NCBI GenBank assembly: GCA_964452285.1
Contig: CAYVKW010000009.1
Span: 1 to 32,313 of the forward strand
Direction: 5' to 3'
DNA: 32,313 bases
Origin: JAUNST01 sp964452285
GTDB lineage: Bacteria > Patescibacteriota > Microgenomatia > UBA1400 > PJMF01
The position numbers and the translations under genes were made by a program. This document shows, one piece after another, positions 14,825 to 23,181 of this stretch. Within the stretch, counting starts at the first letter, position 1; each line of letters starts with the position of its first letter. The notes below the pieces were generated by a model. That model did not search any database. It saw nothing but the letters and a program-made list of their open reading frames with translations, and was not told the DNA's origin.

Positions 14825-15313
14825 CTATTTTAACTCGCCGCGCAAAACGACACTGTTACCATCTCTGACCTCGAGTGAGAGAGGAAGCTTGTCTTGACTA
14901 ACAGCGGTGACGACAATCCAACCGCCTTTGCCATAAGTGAGCACTTTACTTGAGTAAAACTCTGGGCTATCATTGGGCTTAAGCCATAAACGGTAGCCAG
15001 TTTTAATGTCAGGTAAATTGGCACTAATAGTAAAGTAAACCTTATTTTCTTTTTTTTCAAAACGAACTTCACCTTGAGCTTGGCTTTGATTATCAGTCAC
15101 ACTCAGATCTAAACTTTCATAATTGCCAACGCCTCGGCTCATTTTCTCTAAAGACTCCAGTTCAGCGACGCTTAATTCTTCGATTTCGGCGCCAGCGCTA
15201 ATTTCTGGAGCGGGCAAAGAAGCGGCGGTTTTTTGTTGATACCAGCGAACGGCAAAAAAGACGACGATGGCGACAGCCAAAGCAGGTAAAATAAAGGGTA
15301 AATATTTTTTCAT
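14825..15313 (-). CDS. Membrane-anchored extracytoplasmic protein of unknown function
   Basis: The product is 162 residues. A signal anchor at about 5-23 (LPFILPALAVAIVVFFAV) is followed by an acidic linker and a beta-rich domain (about 70-160). The stretch TGYRLWLKPNDSPEFYSS and the later SLEVRDGNSVVL recall the C-terminal domain of anti-sigma-K (RskA-like) proteins, but the match is weak and no anti-sigma N-terminal domain is present. The stop is TAG. The ATG lacks a Shine-Dalgarno and sits at the end of a leader that can pair with itself. It is divergent from the Fic gene. Confidence 0.7.
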   Translation of the reverse strand: MKKYLPFILPALAVAIVVFFAVRWYQQKTAASLPAPEISAGAEIEELSVAELESLEKMSRGVGNYESLDLSVTDNQSQAQGEVRFEKKENKVYFTISANLPDIKTGYRLWLKPNDSPEFYSSKVLTYGKGGWIVVTAVSQDKLPLSLEVRDGNSVVLRGELK

Positions 15314-15320
15314 GAACGAT

Positions 15321-15421
15321 ATACAAGTTTAATTGCTGACACCCGGTCCAAATATGATTTAATATAATTAAACTCTACCTTTCTATAACTTGTATTTTCC
15401 ATGAAAAGTCGGTTTTGTCAA
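15321..15421 (-). promoter_or_regulatory. Promoter -35 and structured leader of the 14825-15313 gene
   Basis: TTGACA (15416-15421, minus) starts the region. ATACAAGTT (minus, from 15395 to 15387) is complementary to AACTTGTAT (minus, from 15329 to 15321), just 7 nt before the ATG. If transcription starts near 15395, the two ends of the leader can pair and enclose the intervening 57 nt. Confidence 0.4.
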
Positions 15422-15435
15422 GAGGCAAATCATTA

Positions 15436-15464
15436 TTGCATTTTTTGCGTTAATAAGGTATAAT
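15436..15464 (+). promoter_or_regulatory. Fic gene promoter, leaderless
   Basis: TTGCAT (15436-15441), 17 bp, then TATAAT (15459-15464). The ATG at 15472 is 7 nt downstream. Confidence 0.7.
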
Positions 15465-15471
15465 TAAGTTT

Positions 15472-16563
15472 ATGTTTCAGCCAAATTTCACTATTTCCAA
15501 TAATTTAGTTATGTATCTGTCCCGGATTGAGGCAGCAAGAGCTTTGATAGAAAACTCTCCCCTAGTGCCATCATGGGAGATGAAGTTTCGGAATGAAGCA
15601 TTACAGAGGACGGTGCATTTTGGTACTAAGATAGAGGGAAATGATTTGACGCGGGAACAAGCGAGCCAAGTGGTAATGATTGACGATAGCAATCTGCGCT
15701 CAATTAGTGAAAAAGCAGGTATCGTAGCTAGAGATCGCGATATTCAAGAAGTAATTAATTATCGAAATGTGAGTTGGTGGATTGATCAGCAACAAAATGA
15801 AGGTGTAAGTGAAAATTTATTAACTGAAAAAACTCTAAAAAAACTCCATAGCCTAACCGTAAATAGACTGATTGATGAAGAATATGTGGGTGTATATCGT
15901 GATAAACAAGTAATAATCAAAGGAGTGGACGGCAACCAAGTGGCTTTCCGGCCGCCGCATAGCAGTGAAGTGCCATTTTTGCTGGCGGATTTTTTTGCGT
16001 GGCTCAATAGTGAAGAAGCGACGGCGATTCATCCGATTTTACGAGCGGCGATTACGCATTATCAATTGGTAAATATTCACCCATTTGTAGAGGGAAACGG
16101 ACGGACGGCGCGAGCAATGGCAACCTTAGTGCTATACTTGGCAAAGTATGACTTCAAAAAGTTTTTTTCTTTGGAACAGTATTTTGACATGGATGTAGCG
16201 CGTTATTATCAGGCTCTTTTGTCAGTGCAACAGAGCGGCAATCAAAATTTAACTTACTGGCTGGAATACTTTACTTATGGTTTAGCGATTGAAGTAGATA
16301 AAGTCAAACAGCAGGTGATGAAACTATCCAAAGACTTGAAGCTGAAAGAGCAACTAGGGAAACAAATTTCTTTGTCCGAACGGCAGATAATCTTATTGGA
16401 AATTTTGCATCATCAAGGAGAAATCACTTCGGAAGAAGCACAACAGGCATTGCCAAATGTGTCAACTGATACGATTTTGCGCGATATGAAGGACTTAATT
16501 AAAAAAGGAGTCATTGAAAAACGAGGTGTGACCAAGGGCGTGCGCTATATTTTGAGTGAGTAA
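15472..16563 (+). CDS. Fic-domain protein (AMP-transferase) with C-terminal winged helix
   Basis: The product is 363 residues. The N-terminal helical Fic_N region (about 1-100) contains FGTKIEGNDLT (50-60), the usual site of the inhibitory glutamate (Glu55). The Fic core has HPFVEGNGRTAR at 203-214, the complete catalytic motif with His203, so AMP (or other NMP) transfer to a hydroxyl side chain is expected. The C-terminal ~70 residues (SERQIILLEILHHQGEITSE, later IEKRGVTKGVRYIL) read as a winged helix. This is the common class II Fic architecture. The serine or threonine normally four residues before the inhibitory Glu is Gly here, with Thr one position later, so autoinhibition may differ. 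The target is unknown. Confidence 0.9.
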   Translation: MFQPNFTISNNLVMYLSRIEAARALIENSPLVPSWEMKFRNEALQRTVHFGTKIEGNDLTREQASQVVMIDDSNLRSISEKAGIVARDRDIQEVINYRNVSWWIDQQQNEGVSENLLTEKTLKKLHSLTVNRLIDEEYVGVYRDKQVIIKGVDGNQVAFRPPHSSEVPFLLADFFAWLNSEEATAIHPILRAAITHYQLVNIHPFVEGNGRTARAMATLVLYLAKYDFKKFFSLEQYFDMDVARYYQALLSVQQSGNQNLTYWLEYFTYGLAIEVDKVKQQVMKLSKDLKLKEQLGKQISLSERQIILLEILHHQGEITSEEAQQALPNVSTDTILRDMKDLIKKGVIEKRGVTKGVRYILSE

Positions 16564-16588
16564 AAAGACCGAAATTTAAAACGAAAAA

Positions 16589-17554
16589 ATGAAAGTCCAG
16601 AAAAAATTATTAATCAAAATCGGGCTTGGTCTATTGCTGGGCGGAGGTCTAATTTTTGCTTTAATTTCGTATCAAGGGCAACAAGAAAGTATTGTGGCAG
16701 AAAAAGAAGAAATGGAAAAAGCAATCTTAGCAAAAGAGGCGGAGGAAAAGGAAAAAGAGGCGGAGGAAAATGAGAGATGGCAAGTCTTCTACGATTTGAG
16801 TCTGACGGGAATAGAAAATTTTGTTGTGGATCAAGTGGTGGTGAGCGAAACAGGCAGAATGGCTTTATTGGATAAAAGTCTGGAAGAGATTTTATTGATA
16901 GATGAAGAAAAAAAAAGTTTTGGGCGGATAAAAAAACCGGAAACTAGTGAAAAAATAGCTGCGATAACTTGGGATGGAGAAGGGCTGGTGGCGATGGTGG
17001 GCGAGTTGTACGAATATGACGAAAAAAAGATGTCTTGGGAAAAGTTGACAACGAGCCTGATGAAAATAAGTGGCGCGAGCAAAGAAGAAGCGGCGGGAAT
17101 AAATTTGCTGGAAAAATTTGATGAAAATTACTATTGGCTAAATGATAAAGCCTTGAGAAAAATCAAAATGGCGACCAAAACGGGCGCAGAAAGCGTGGAA
17201 AATTGGCTAGCCGAAGACAGTTCGCTGACAAAACCGGTGATAGATATGTGGATAGATGGCTATATTTACGTCAGCGACGGTGAAGGAATTAAAAAATATG
17301 CGCGCGGCGAAAAAATGAAGTGGGCAATAAAAGAGACGACGACGGGAGCTGCGTATCTGGCCAAAGGCGAAGAAAACTGGTGGATACTATGGCCGGAAGC
17401 AGGGGAAGTCTGGCGCGTAAACGAAAATGGAGAAAAAACCGCGATGTGGCAGAATAAAGAACTAAGTGGGACGCGTTTTATCTGGCTCAATCAAGATAAA
17501 ACTAGAGGTCTGACGATAAAAGGAAATCTAATTTACAGTTTTACGTTGCCTTAA
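16589..17554 (+). CDS. Single-span membrane protein with coiled coil and propeller-like domain
   Basis: The product is 321 residues and the family was not recognised. One transmembrane span lies at about 8-28, followed by a Lys/Glu coiled-coil stretch (about 34-64). The outer domain has repeated short beta units ending in aromatic or hydrophobic turns (LEEILLIDEEKKSFGRI, GELYEYDEKKMSWEKL, DGYIYVSDGEGIKKY, GEVWRVNENGEKTAMW). That periodicity is what a small beta-propeller would show. It starts 25 bp after the Fic stop, without a Shine-Dalgarno, so it is probably cotranscribed with Fic. Whether the two work together is not shown. Confidence 0.7.
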   Translation: MKVQKKLLIKIGLGLLLGGGLIFALISYQGQQESIVAEKEEMEKAILAKEAEEKEKEAEENERWQVFYDLSLTGIENFVVDQVVVSETGRMALLDKSLEEILLIDEEKKSFGRIKKPETSEKIAAITWDGEGLVAMVGELYEYDEKKMSWEKLTTSLMKISGASKEEAAGINLLEKFDENYYWLNDKALRKIKMATKTGAESVENWLAEDSSLTKPVIDMWIDGYIYVSDGEGIKKYARGEKMKWAIKETTTGAAYLAKGEENWWILWPEAGEVWRVNENGEKTAMWQNKELSGTRFIWLNQDKTRGLTIKGNLIYSFTLP

Positions 17555-17557
17555 TAG

Positions 17558-17586
17558 TTGCAAAAAAAAATTTTATGTGTTAGAAT
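17558..17586 (+). promoter_or_regulatory. Promoter of small secreted protein gene
   Basis: TTGCAA (17558-17563), 17 bp, then TAGAAT (17581-17586). A ribosome-binding site (AAAGGGAA) precedes the ATG at 17618. Confidence 0.55.
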
Positions 17587-17617
17587 GAGAAGGTAAAGTT
17601 GAAGGTAAAGGGAATTT

Positions 17618-17905
17618 ATGAAACTAATTTGGAGTTTATTAGTCGCAGTGATTTTAGCTAGTAATGCTGGCGGTGTCCAAGCGGCTAGCACTACAGAACA
17701 GATTTGTACCACTGATAGTTATGGTAATAGAAATTGTTCCAACTCTACCAGTACGACCACGACACAAGAAGTAACCTATACCAACACCAATACGGAAGTG
17801 GAAATCTTGAATACCAGTCTACCAGGACCAGTGCAAGCAATCGCCGCTGGAATTGTAATTTTAGGTGGACTGAGCGTGGTTTTGCGAAAAAGACTTTTGA
17901 AGTAA
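17618..17905 (+). CDS. Small secreted protein with C-terminal membrane anchor
   Basis: The product is 95 residues. A signal peptide (1-22, ending GGVQAA) precedes a Ser/Thr/Asn-rich middle with two cysteines ten residues apart (Cys30, Cys40, in ICTTDSYGNRNC), probably a disulfide. The C-terminus is a hydrophobic span and a positive tail (AIAAGIVILGGLSVVLRKR). SLPGP before the span recalls a cell-wall sorting signal, but there is no canonical LPxTG. It is probably displayed on the cell surface. It is a single-gene unit with its own promoter and terminator. No function can be assigned. Confidence 0.75.
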   Translation: MKLIWSLLVAVILASNAGGVQAASTTEQICTTDSYGNRNCSNSTSTTTTQEVTYTNTNTEVEILNTSLPGPVQAIAAGIVILGGLSVVLRKRLLK

Positions 17906-17932
17906 ATTGAGATTGAAATTATTGAGATAACG

Positions 17933-17963
17933 AAATCCTCGTTCTGGCAGCGAGGATTTTTTT
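17933..17963 (+). terminator. Rho-independent terminator after small secreted protein
   Basis: The stem AAATCCTCG (17933-17941) / CGAGGATTT (17951-17959) has a 9-nt loop and a T tract to 17963. Confidence 0.85.
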
Positions 17964-18093
17964 GAGGGAGCAAGCAAAAGGTGGAACAATGGAGAAAAGA
18001 AAAGAGGGCGATAAAAAAAGGAGCAATGAAAAAATAAAGTCGGGAAAATGCGGGCAAAGAAGAAGGAGAAAGAAAAAAAAAGTAGGTTTTTCG

Positions 18094-18102
18094 TGATAGA
18101 AT
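18094..18102 (+). promoter_or_regulatory. Helicase promoter, extended -10, leaderless
   Basis: TGA-TAGAAT ends 6 nt before the ATG at 18109. The preceding 130 nt (from 17965) are almost all purine, and no -35 is visible. Confidence 0.5.
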
Positions 18103-18108
18103 GAAAAG

Positions 18109-21100
18109 ATGACGACAATCAATTATCAGGAAAAATTTGAGCAAGAAATAAAAAGATTGAATCCACAGCAAAAAGAGGCAGTGGAAACACTGGAGGGACC
18201 GGTGTTGGTTTTTGCGGGACCGGGCACAGGAAAAACGCAAGTGCTGACGTTACGAATTGCGAATTTAATTGCTAAAGGATTGGCGGAGCCGCAAAATATT
18301 TTGGCCCTGACTTTTACGAAAGCGGCGGCGGTGAATATGCAAAAAAGGTTAACTGGTTTAATTGGTAGTGCGGCTTATCGGGTTTCGATTAATACTTTTC
18401 ACGGTTTTTGTCAGGAAATCATTGAAAATGAAGGAGAATTTTTTCCATTCAAACACGATAGTCAAGTGCTGGACGATGTGAGTAGGAATGAACTGATGGA
18501 AAAAATTCTCCTGACTTTGCCATTAGAAGTATTGCGGCCAGCGGGCGATAACTTTTTTTATTTAAGAGATATTCTGCAACAAATCGGCAAACTGAAACAG
18601 GAAAATATAAAAGCGGAGCAATATGAAGAATTGGTGAAAAGAGCGGAAGAAAATACTGACAATCTGATTGCAGAAGAAGAAGCCAAAAAACGTCCGAGTA
18701 AAACGAAATTGGATAAATGGAAAAAAACTTTGGCAAAACAAAAAGAACTGCTATTAATTTATAAAACTTATGAAAAAGAATTGACAGCGGAAAACTTTTA
18801 TGACTACGCTGATATGATTTTGGCTACGATTGTGGCCTTGAAAGAAAATCCCGGATTGCTGGCAAGCTATCAAGAACAATTTCAATATGTATTAGTGGAT
18901 GAATACCAAGATACGAATAATGCGCAAAATGAAATTTTGCGTTTATTAATGCAATATTGGGAAGGAGCGGCGAATATTTTTGTGGTGGGCGATGCGCAAC
19001 AATCTATTTATCGTTTTCAGGGAGCAAATTTGGAAAACTTTTTGCGATTTGAAAAAGATTATCCGACCACAAAAAAAATTACTTTAAAAACTGGTTATCG
19101 CTGTAGCAATAAAATTTACGCTTTAGCACATCACTTAATGGTGGCAAATGGCTGCGAACTACTGGGCACGGAGCAATTACTGAACAATTTCAAAAATGAA
19201 GAAGGAGAAAGCGTCACTCTAACGGAATATCAAAGCAGAGATAGCGAGATTTTGGAAATAGCACAAAAAATTGTGAGTTTGCATGAGGCAGGCGCGCCGT
19301 GGGACGAAATAGCAGTGATATATCGTAATAATAAAGAAGCGGCGCGCCTAATGGAAGTCTTAGCTCATTTCGATATCCCGATAGAAATCGAAGGTGGAGT
19401 GGATGCGCTACAACAAGAATTGATCAAGAACTTGCTCATAATAGTAAAACTGATTGTAAATCTAGACGACCAAGAAAAAGCTGACTTTTATTTTGGACAA
19501 ATGCTATGGCAACCGTGGTGGCAATTAAAAGCGGATGCCATTATTCAGGAAGCGCAAAAGGCGCGTGAAAAGAGGGAGAGTTTATGGCGAGCGTGGTCGG
19601 AAAAAGCTCAAAGTGACGATGAAGAGGCAAAAAAAATTATTAGCTTGATTGAAAAATGGAAAAAGCAAGCTCAGACAGACAAAGCGGGCGAATTGCTGAG
19701 GAAGATAATAACAGAAAGCGGACTAATGGCTTGGGTAAAAAATCAAGATGAGAAGTTTGCTTATCTGATTTATTTATACACAATAGAAAAATTTGCCAGT
19801 TTCTGGGAGAAGCAGAGTGCAGAAGATTTTTACTTGGAACAATTTTGGCAAAAGATTAAATTGATGCAAAATCATGGTTTAACGCTAACTGTTTTGGATC
19901 TGGATGTGCGAAAAGGTGCAATTAGCTTGACCACGGCGCACAAAGCCAAAGGCAGAGAATGGACAAATGTTTTTGTCTGCGGAGTAAATAACAATAATTG
20001 GAATAAAAAAGAAAAAGTGAATCTGCCATTGCCGGCGGGAATTTTGCAGGAACAAAGAGAAGATGAAAACGTGGAAGCTGAAGCGCGACGGCTGCTATTT
20101 GTGGCGCTCACGCGGGCGAAAAAACGTTTGTTTATCAGCTGGCATGAAAGTGAAAACGAGAGCGTGAGCGCCAAACCAAAATTGCCATCGATGTTTATTG
20201 CTTGTATGCAGGAAGAAGAAGCGGGGAAATGGGCGCAAACAAAAGAGCCGCAACTGGTTGGTGAAAAAACGGGCGAGGCATTGGAAAAATTAATAACCAA
20301 GGCGACAAAACCAAACTATGAGGAAAAAGCGCGAGCTTTTTTGAAAGAAAAAGCGGAGAAACTGATTTTGTCGCCTTCTATTTTGGATCTCTATCTCACG
20401 GACACCGATAAATTTCTACAGCAATACTTGCTGCAAATGCCAAAAGAGCCAACGACACCAGCGATTGAGTTTGGTAATAGTATTCATTTGGCTTTGGAAA
20501 ACCTTTATCGAGGACGAGAAAATGGGCAAGAATTTTTACCTCTAGAAACGGTGCAAGAAATTTTCCGGCAAGATTGGTTGAGCAAGAACATGACAAAAAT
20601 TGACGAAGAAAATTACCTGAAAATAGGTTTAACGTCTTTGGAAAATTATTGGCACACTTACACAGAAGAAGATAGAAGTAATGTCACTTTGGCAGTGGAA
20701 AAGAAATTTGGCTATCAAAGAAAACTCTCTACTAAAGCCGGCGTGCCGGTCTGCGGAAAGATTGATCGTTTAGACAGATTAGCAAGTGAGGATAACAAAT
20801 TGAGAGTAATTGATTACAAATCTGGAAGATCGCAGACAGAAAATCAACTTTTGGGTAAAACTAGTAGTGCTAGCTTGAGTGAAAGAGAAAAAATGTTGCC
20901 AGAAAGTCTGAGAAACAAAACGAAAAGGCAGTTATTATTTTACAAATTGCTCTGTCAATTGGAACCGAACTTTCCTTATGAAGTGACATATGGTATGATT
21001 GATTTTGTCAAAAAAACTGAAAGTAATACGCCGGTACGAAGAAAGTTTGATTTACCAGAAGGAGAAGTGCAAGAATTGGAAGAATTACTATATACAGTGC

Positions 21101-21150
21101 GAGAAGAGATTGTGAATTTGCAATTTTTGGATGAAATGATGATAAAATAA
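18109..21150 (+). CDS. UvrD/Rep-family (SF1A) helicase fused to PD-(D/E)XK nuclease
   Basis: The product is 1013 residues. The helicase motifs are complete and in order. Q motif: LNPQQKEAV. Walker A: AGPGTGKTQ (36-44). Motif II: VDEYQDTN (Asp264-Asp268 core). Motif III: VGDAQQSIYRFQGA. Motif IV: LKTGYRCSNKI. Motif V: LTTAHKAKGREW. Motif VI: LLFVALTRAKKR (about 663-674). The C-terminal third is a PD-(D/E)XK exonuclease of the PDDEXK_1 (AddB/RecB-like) type: FGNSIHLALENLY, then GKIDRLDRL and VIDYKSGRS (about 882-908). It is related to AddA-type helicase-nucleases that process double-strand breaks. No AddB partner is present, so it may act alone. The next gene starts 4 bp after its stop, so they form an operon. 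Confidence 0.92.
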   Translation: MTTINYQEKFEQEIKRLNPQQKEAVETLEGPVLVFAGPGTGKTQVLTLRIANLIAKGLAEPQNILALTFTKAAAVNMQKRLTGLIGSAAYRVSINTFHGFCQEIIENEGEFFPFKHDSQVLDDVSRNELMEKILLTLPLEVLRPAGDNFFYLRDILQQIGKLKQENIKAEQYEELVKRAEENTDNLIAEEEAKKRPSKTKLDKWKKTLAKQKELLLIYKTYEKELTAENFYDYADMILATIVALKENPGLLASYQEQFQYVLVDEYQDTNNAQNEILRLLMQYWEGAANIFVVGDAQQSIYRFQGANLENFLRFEKDYPTTKKITLKTGYRCSNKIYALAHHLMVANGCELLGTEQLLNNFKNEEGESVTLTEYQSRDSEILEIAQKIVSLHEAGAPWDEIAVIYRNNKEAARLMEVLAHFDIPIEIEGGVDALQQELIKNLLIIVKLIVNLDDQEKADFYFGQMLWQPWWQLKADAIIQEAQKAREKRESLWRAWSEKAQSDDEEAKKIISLIEKWKKQAQTDKAGELLRKIITESGLMAWVKNQDEKFAYLIYLYTIEKFASFWEKQSAEDFYLEQFWQKIKLMQNHGLTLTVLDLDVRKGAISLTTAHKAKGREWTNVFVCGVNNNNWNKKEKVNLPLPAGILQEQREDENVEAEARRLLFVALTRAKKRLFISWHESENESVSAKPKLPSMFIACMQEEEAGKWAQTKEPQLVGEKTGEALEKLITKATKPNYEEKARAFLKEKAEKLILSPSILDLYLTDTDKFLQQYLLQMPKEPTTPAIEFGNSIHLALENLYRGRENGQEFLPLETVQEIFRQDWLSKNMTKIDEENYLKIGLTSLENYWHTYTEEDRSNVTLAVEKKFGYQRKLSTKAGVPVCGKIDRLDRLASEDNKLRVIDYKSGRSQTENQLLGKTSSASLSEREKMLPESLRNKTKRQLLFYKLLCQLEPNFPYEVTYGMIDFVKKTESNTPVRRKFDLPEGEVQELEELLYTVREEIVNLQFLDEMMIK

Positions 21151-21154
21151 AAAT

Positions 21155-22222
21155 ATGGAAAATGCAGCAGCGGTAATGGGAATTGAGAATGCGCCGATAA
21201 AAAAACAACGGGAAAAGAACGAGGATCGAAAAACAGAAGTAACGCCAAAAAGCGCTACTGGTTTGCAAGAATTATTGGCTAATTTAGATGAAGTCTATGG
21301 TATCAACTTGACTGATTTTGCTTTGACGGAAGCAGAAAATAAGCGCGGAGCAGAAGCTGAAGAAAGCTTTCAAAAAGAAAGAGCGACTTTATTGAATTTA
21401 TTGGACAAAGTGCGAGACAGAGAAGCGCAGACAACACTAGTTCGTAATTTTTATCTAAAAATGGTAAAAAACGGCATGATGTCTCCTCTAGATCATCCAG
21501 AGGGGAAGCAGATGCTAGCAAATTTGGAAGAGAAAATTTTGGAAACAAAAAAACAAAATTTGGAAATGCGAAAAAAGTGGGCGCGGGAAAAATTCACGGC
21601 ACAAGGAAAAGAAGCAGCGGAAATAGAAGAATTTTTGCAAACAACATACCAATGGGATGAAGAAAAAGCTCTCCAAGAAGCGAAAGCAGAAGCAGAAGAT
21701 AAAATTAGGAAAATGGGCCTGACAGCGGCGTTAGAAACAGTAAAGCTGTCTTATCAAAGAAAAGCAACAGAGGCTTTTAATGGTTTTATCGCGCAGAATG
21801 AGATAAAGTCAGAGACGATAGCAGAGCAAAAAGTGATAAAGGAAGAAAATCTGGAAGAAATTAAAAGTGATTTGGCGGTTGATTTTGAAGATGGTAATTT
21901 TCTTTTTCACGCTACCAGCGTTGATAAAGCGATACAAATCTTGCAAAGCGGTCAACTAATGAATAGTGCAGCTTTAAAAAGTGAAGGGGCAGAATTGAAT
22001 GGCGCAACTAATAATTCTGGTTTTGAGGGAATTTCTTGGAATTTTAATCAGGTTGAGGCGCTGCCTGGAGATCGTTATCATCTTGTGGGTTTTGTCACCA
22101 GTATCGACGCTGCGCTTGATCACGGGCAGCAACTGGGAGTGCCATCGCGGGCAGCGCCGTATGAACTAATTCAAGTTTCTGAAAATTTGCCAGTAAATGA
22201 TTTTTATCAAACTAAAAATTAA
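21155..22222 (+). CDS. Long coiled-coil protein with ART-like segment, N-terminal part (interrupted by in-frame TAA)
   Basis: There are 355 codons to a TAA at 22220-22222. Residues 1-230 are charged and helical. Residues about 245-350 form a distinct domain: NFLFHATSVDKAIQILQSGQ, then NNSGFEGISWNFNQ, then GDRYHLVGFV and PSRAAPYELIQV. The opening FHATS...ILQSG resembles the first strand and helix of ADP-ribosyltransferase or RNA 2'-phosphotransferase folds; this is a weak, by-eye resemblance. After the stop the same frame stays open for a further 293 codons to 23101, so this is probably the front part of one 648-residue protein. It starts 4 bp after the helicase and is presumably cotranscribed. 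Confidence 0.65.
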   Translation: MENAAAVMGIENAPIKKQREKNEDRKTEVTPKSATGLQELLANLDEVYGINLTDFALTEAENKRGAEAEESFQKERATLLNLLDKVRDREAQTTLVRNFYLKMVKNGMMSPLDHPEGKQMLANLEEKILETKKQNLEMRKKWAREKFTAQGKEAAEIEEFLQTTYQWDEEKALQEAKAEAEDKIRKMGLTAALETVKLSYQRKATEAFNGFIAQNEIKSETIAEQKVIKEENLEEIKSDLAVDFEDGNFLFHATSVDKAIQILQSGQLMNSAALKSEGAELNGATNNSGFEGISWNFNQVEALPGDRYHLVGFVTSIDAALDHGQQLGVPSRAAPYELIQVSENLPVNDFYQTKN

Positions 22223-23101
22223 GCTGAGCTTTATAGTGACCTTAGTTTTGGAGAAAAAAATAGCGTTTTATCAAGTTTGGTGAACTTAAAATTGAAAGCG
22301 GCGGACCCAAAAAATGAATTTATTAATTCATTGATTTGGGATAAGTTAAAACCGAAGTCGGAAGCGAGTAAAAACAAAACTGCCGAAGATACGGTTAGTG
22401 AAGATGTGGCCACTGATACAACTGGTGAATGGGAAAATGAGGCAGAATGGGATCGATATTACAAAGTAGAAGGAGGAAAAATCATTTTGAATAATGATTT
22501 GCTACAGCAAACTGAAGTCTCTACCCTACTCGTTTACCTGAGAGCTTTGCTGCAAACAGAAAAGTTGCAAGAATTAGTAGAATTTAAGAGCGTGCGAACA
22601 GTGCGGGAAGCGGCGCAAAAACTAACAGAACCGAAGGCGTGGGCAGATTTTCGTGCAGTTTTTGCGCGACAGATAAAACAACCGGAAAAAGAGTTTGAGG
22701 GTTTCACGGCGGCAAATGAAGCAGTAAAGCAAAGTGTTGATAGTTTATATTTAGTCGTGCCTGATCATGATGCAGAGGCATGGCAAGAAGTCTTAAAACG
22801 ATGTCCAAACCAGCCGAAAGGAGTATTGATTTATGACGGGGAAAAAGTAAAACTGGAAAACTTTGCTTCTAGACATAGTGGTGATCAAAATCAGATGACG
22901 CAAATTCTAAGAAGTGTAATTCCAAGAAAAGAAGCGGCAGATGGTGGAATAGATTATGGAGAATTTTTCTTAGGAAAGACGATGGCGGAAACAGCTAGAA
23001 CTGGTAACCGACAGCAAGTATTGAGAGAGAGTGATACTGAACAAAGAAAAAATCTAACTTGGGCGACACGACAAGAAATGAGAGCAAGACGGCAAAATTA
23101 A
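22223..23101 (+). pseudogene. C-terminal part of the interrupted protein, same frame after TAA
   Basis: The frame continues directly from the TAA as AELYSDLSFGEKNSVLSS and then VNLKLKAADPKNEFINSLIW, without any further stop until 23101. The first possible start is TTG at 22277, with no Shine-Dalgarno and no ATG near, so independent initiation looks unlikely. The segment is soluble and charged (293 codons); no family is recognised. It includes SLYLVVPDHDAEAWQEVL, a predicted beta-alpha unit. Either the gene has suffered a recent nonsense change, or the stop is read through, or the base is a sequence error. An independent protein from TTG 22277 (274 residues) remains possible. Confidence 0.55.
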
Positions 23102-23149
23102 AAAGTGGAGCTAAAAAGTGAGGAATGAAAAAGCTACAAGGTGGATAAG

Positions 23150-23179
23150 TGAAAAATACCGATAAATCATGATTTTTCA
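23150..23179. terminator. Possible weak bidirectional terminator
   Basis: TGAAAAAT (23150-23157) pairs with ATTTTTCA (23172-23179) around a 14-nt loop, in the convergent gap between the interrupted gene and the acetyltransferase. The stem is AT-rich, so it is weak. Confidence 0.3.
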
Positions 23180-23181
23180 AA

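Noticed and set aside
22277..23101. Independent gene starting at TTG 22277
   Set aside because: Frame and composition continue uninterrupted from the preceding gene across 18 codons, with no Shine-Dalgarno or promoter; a split single gene is more likely, though not proven.
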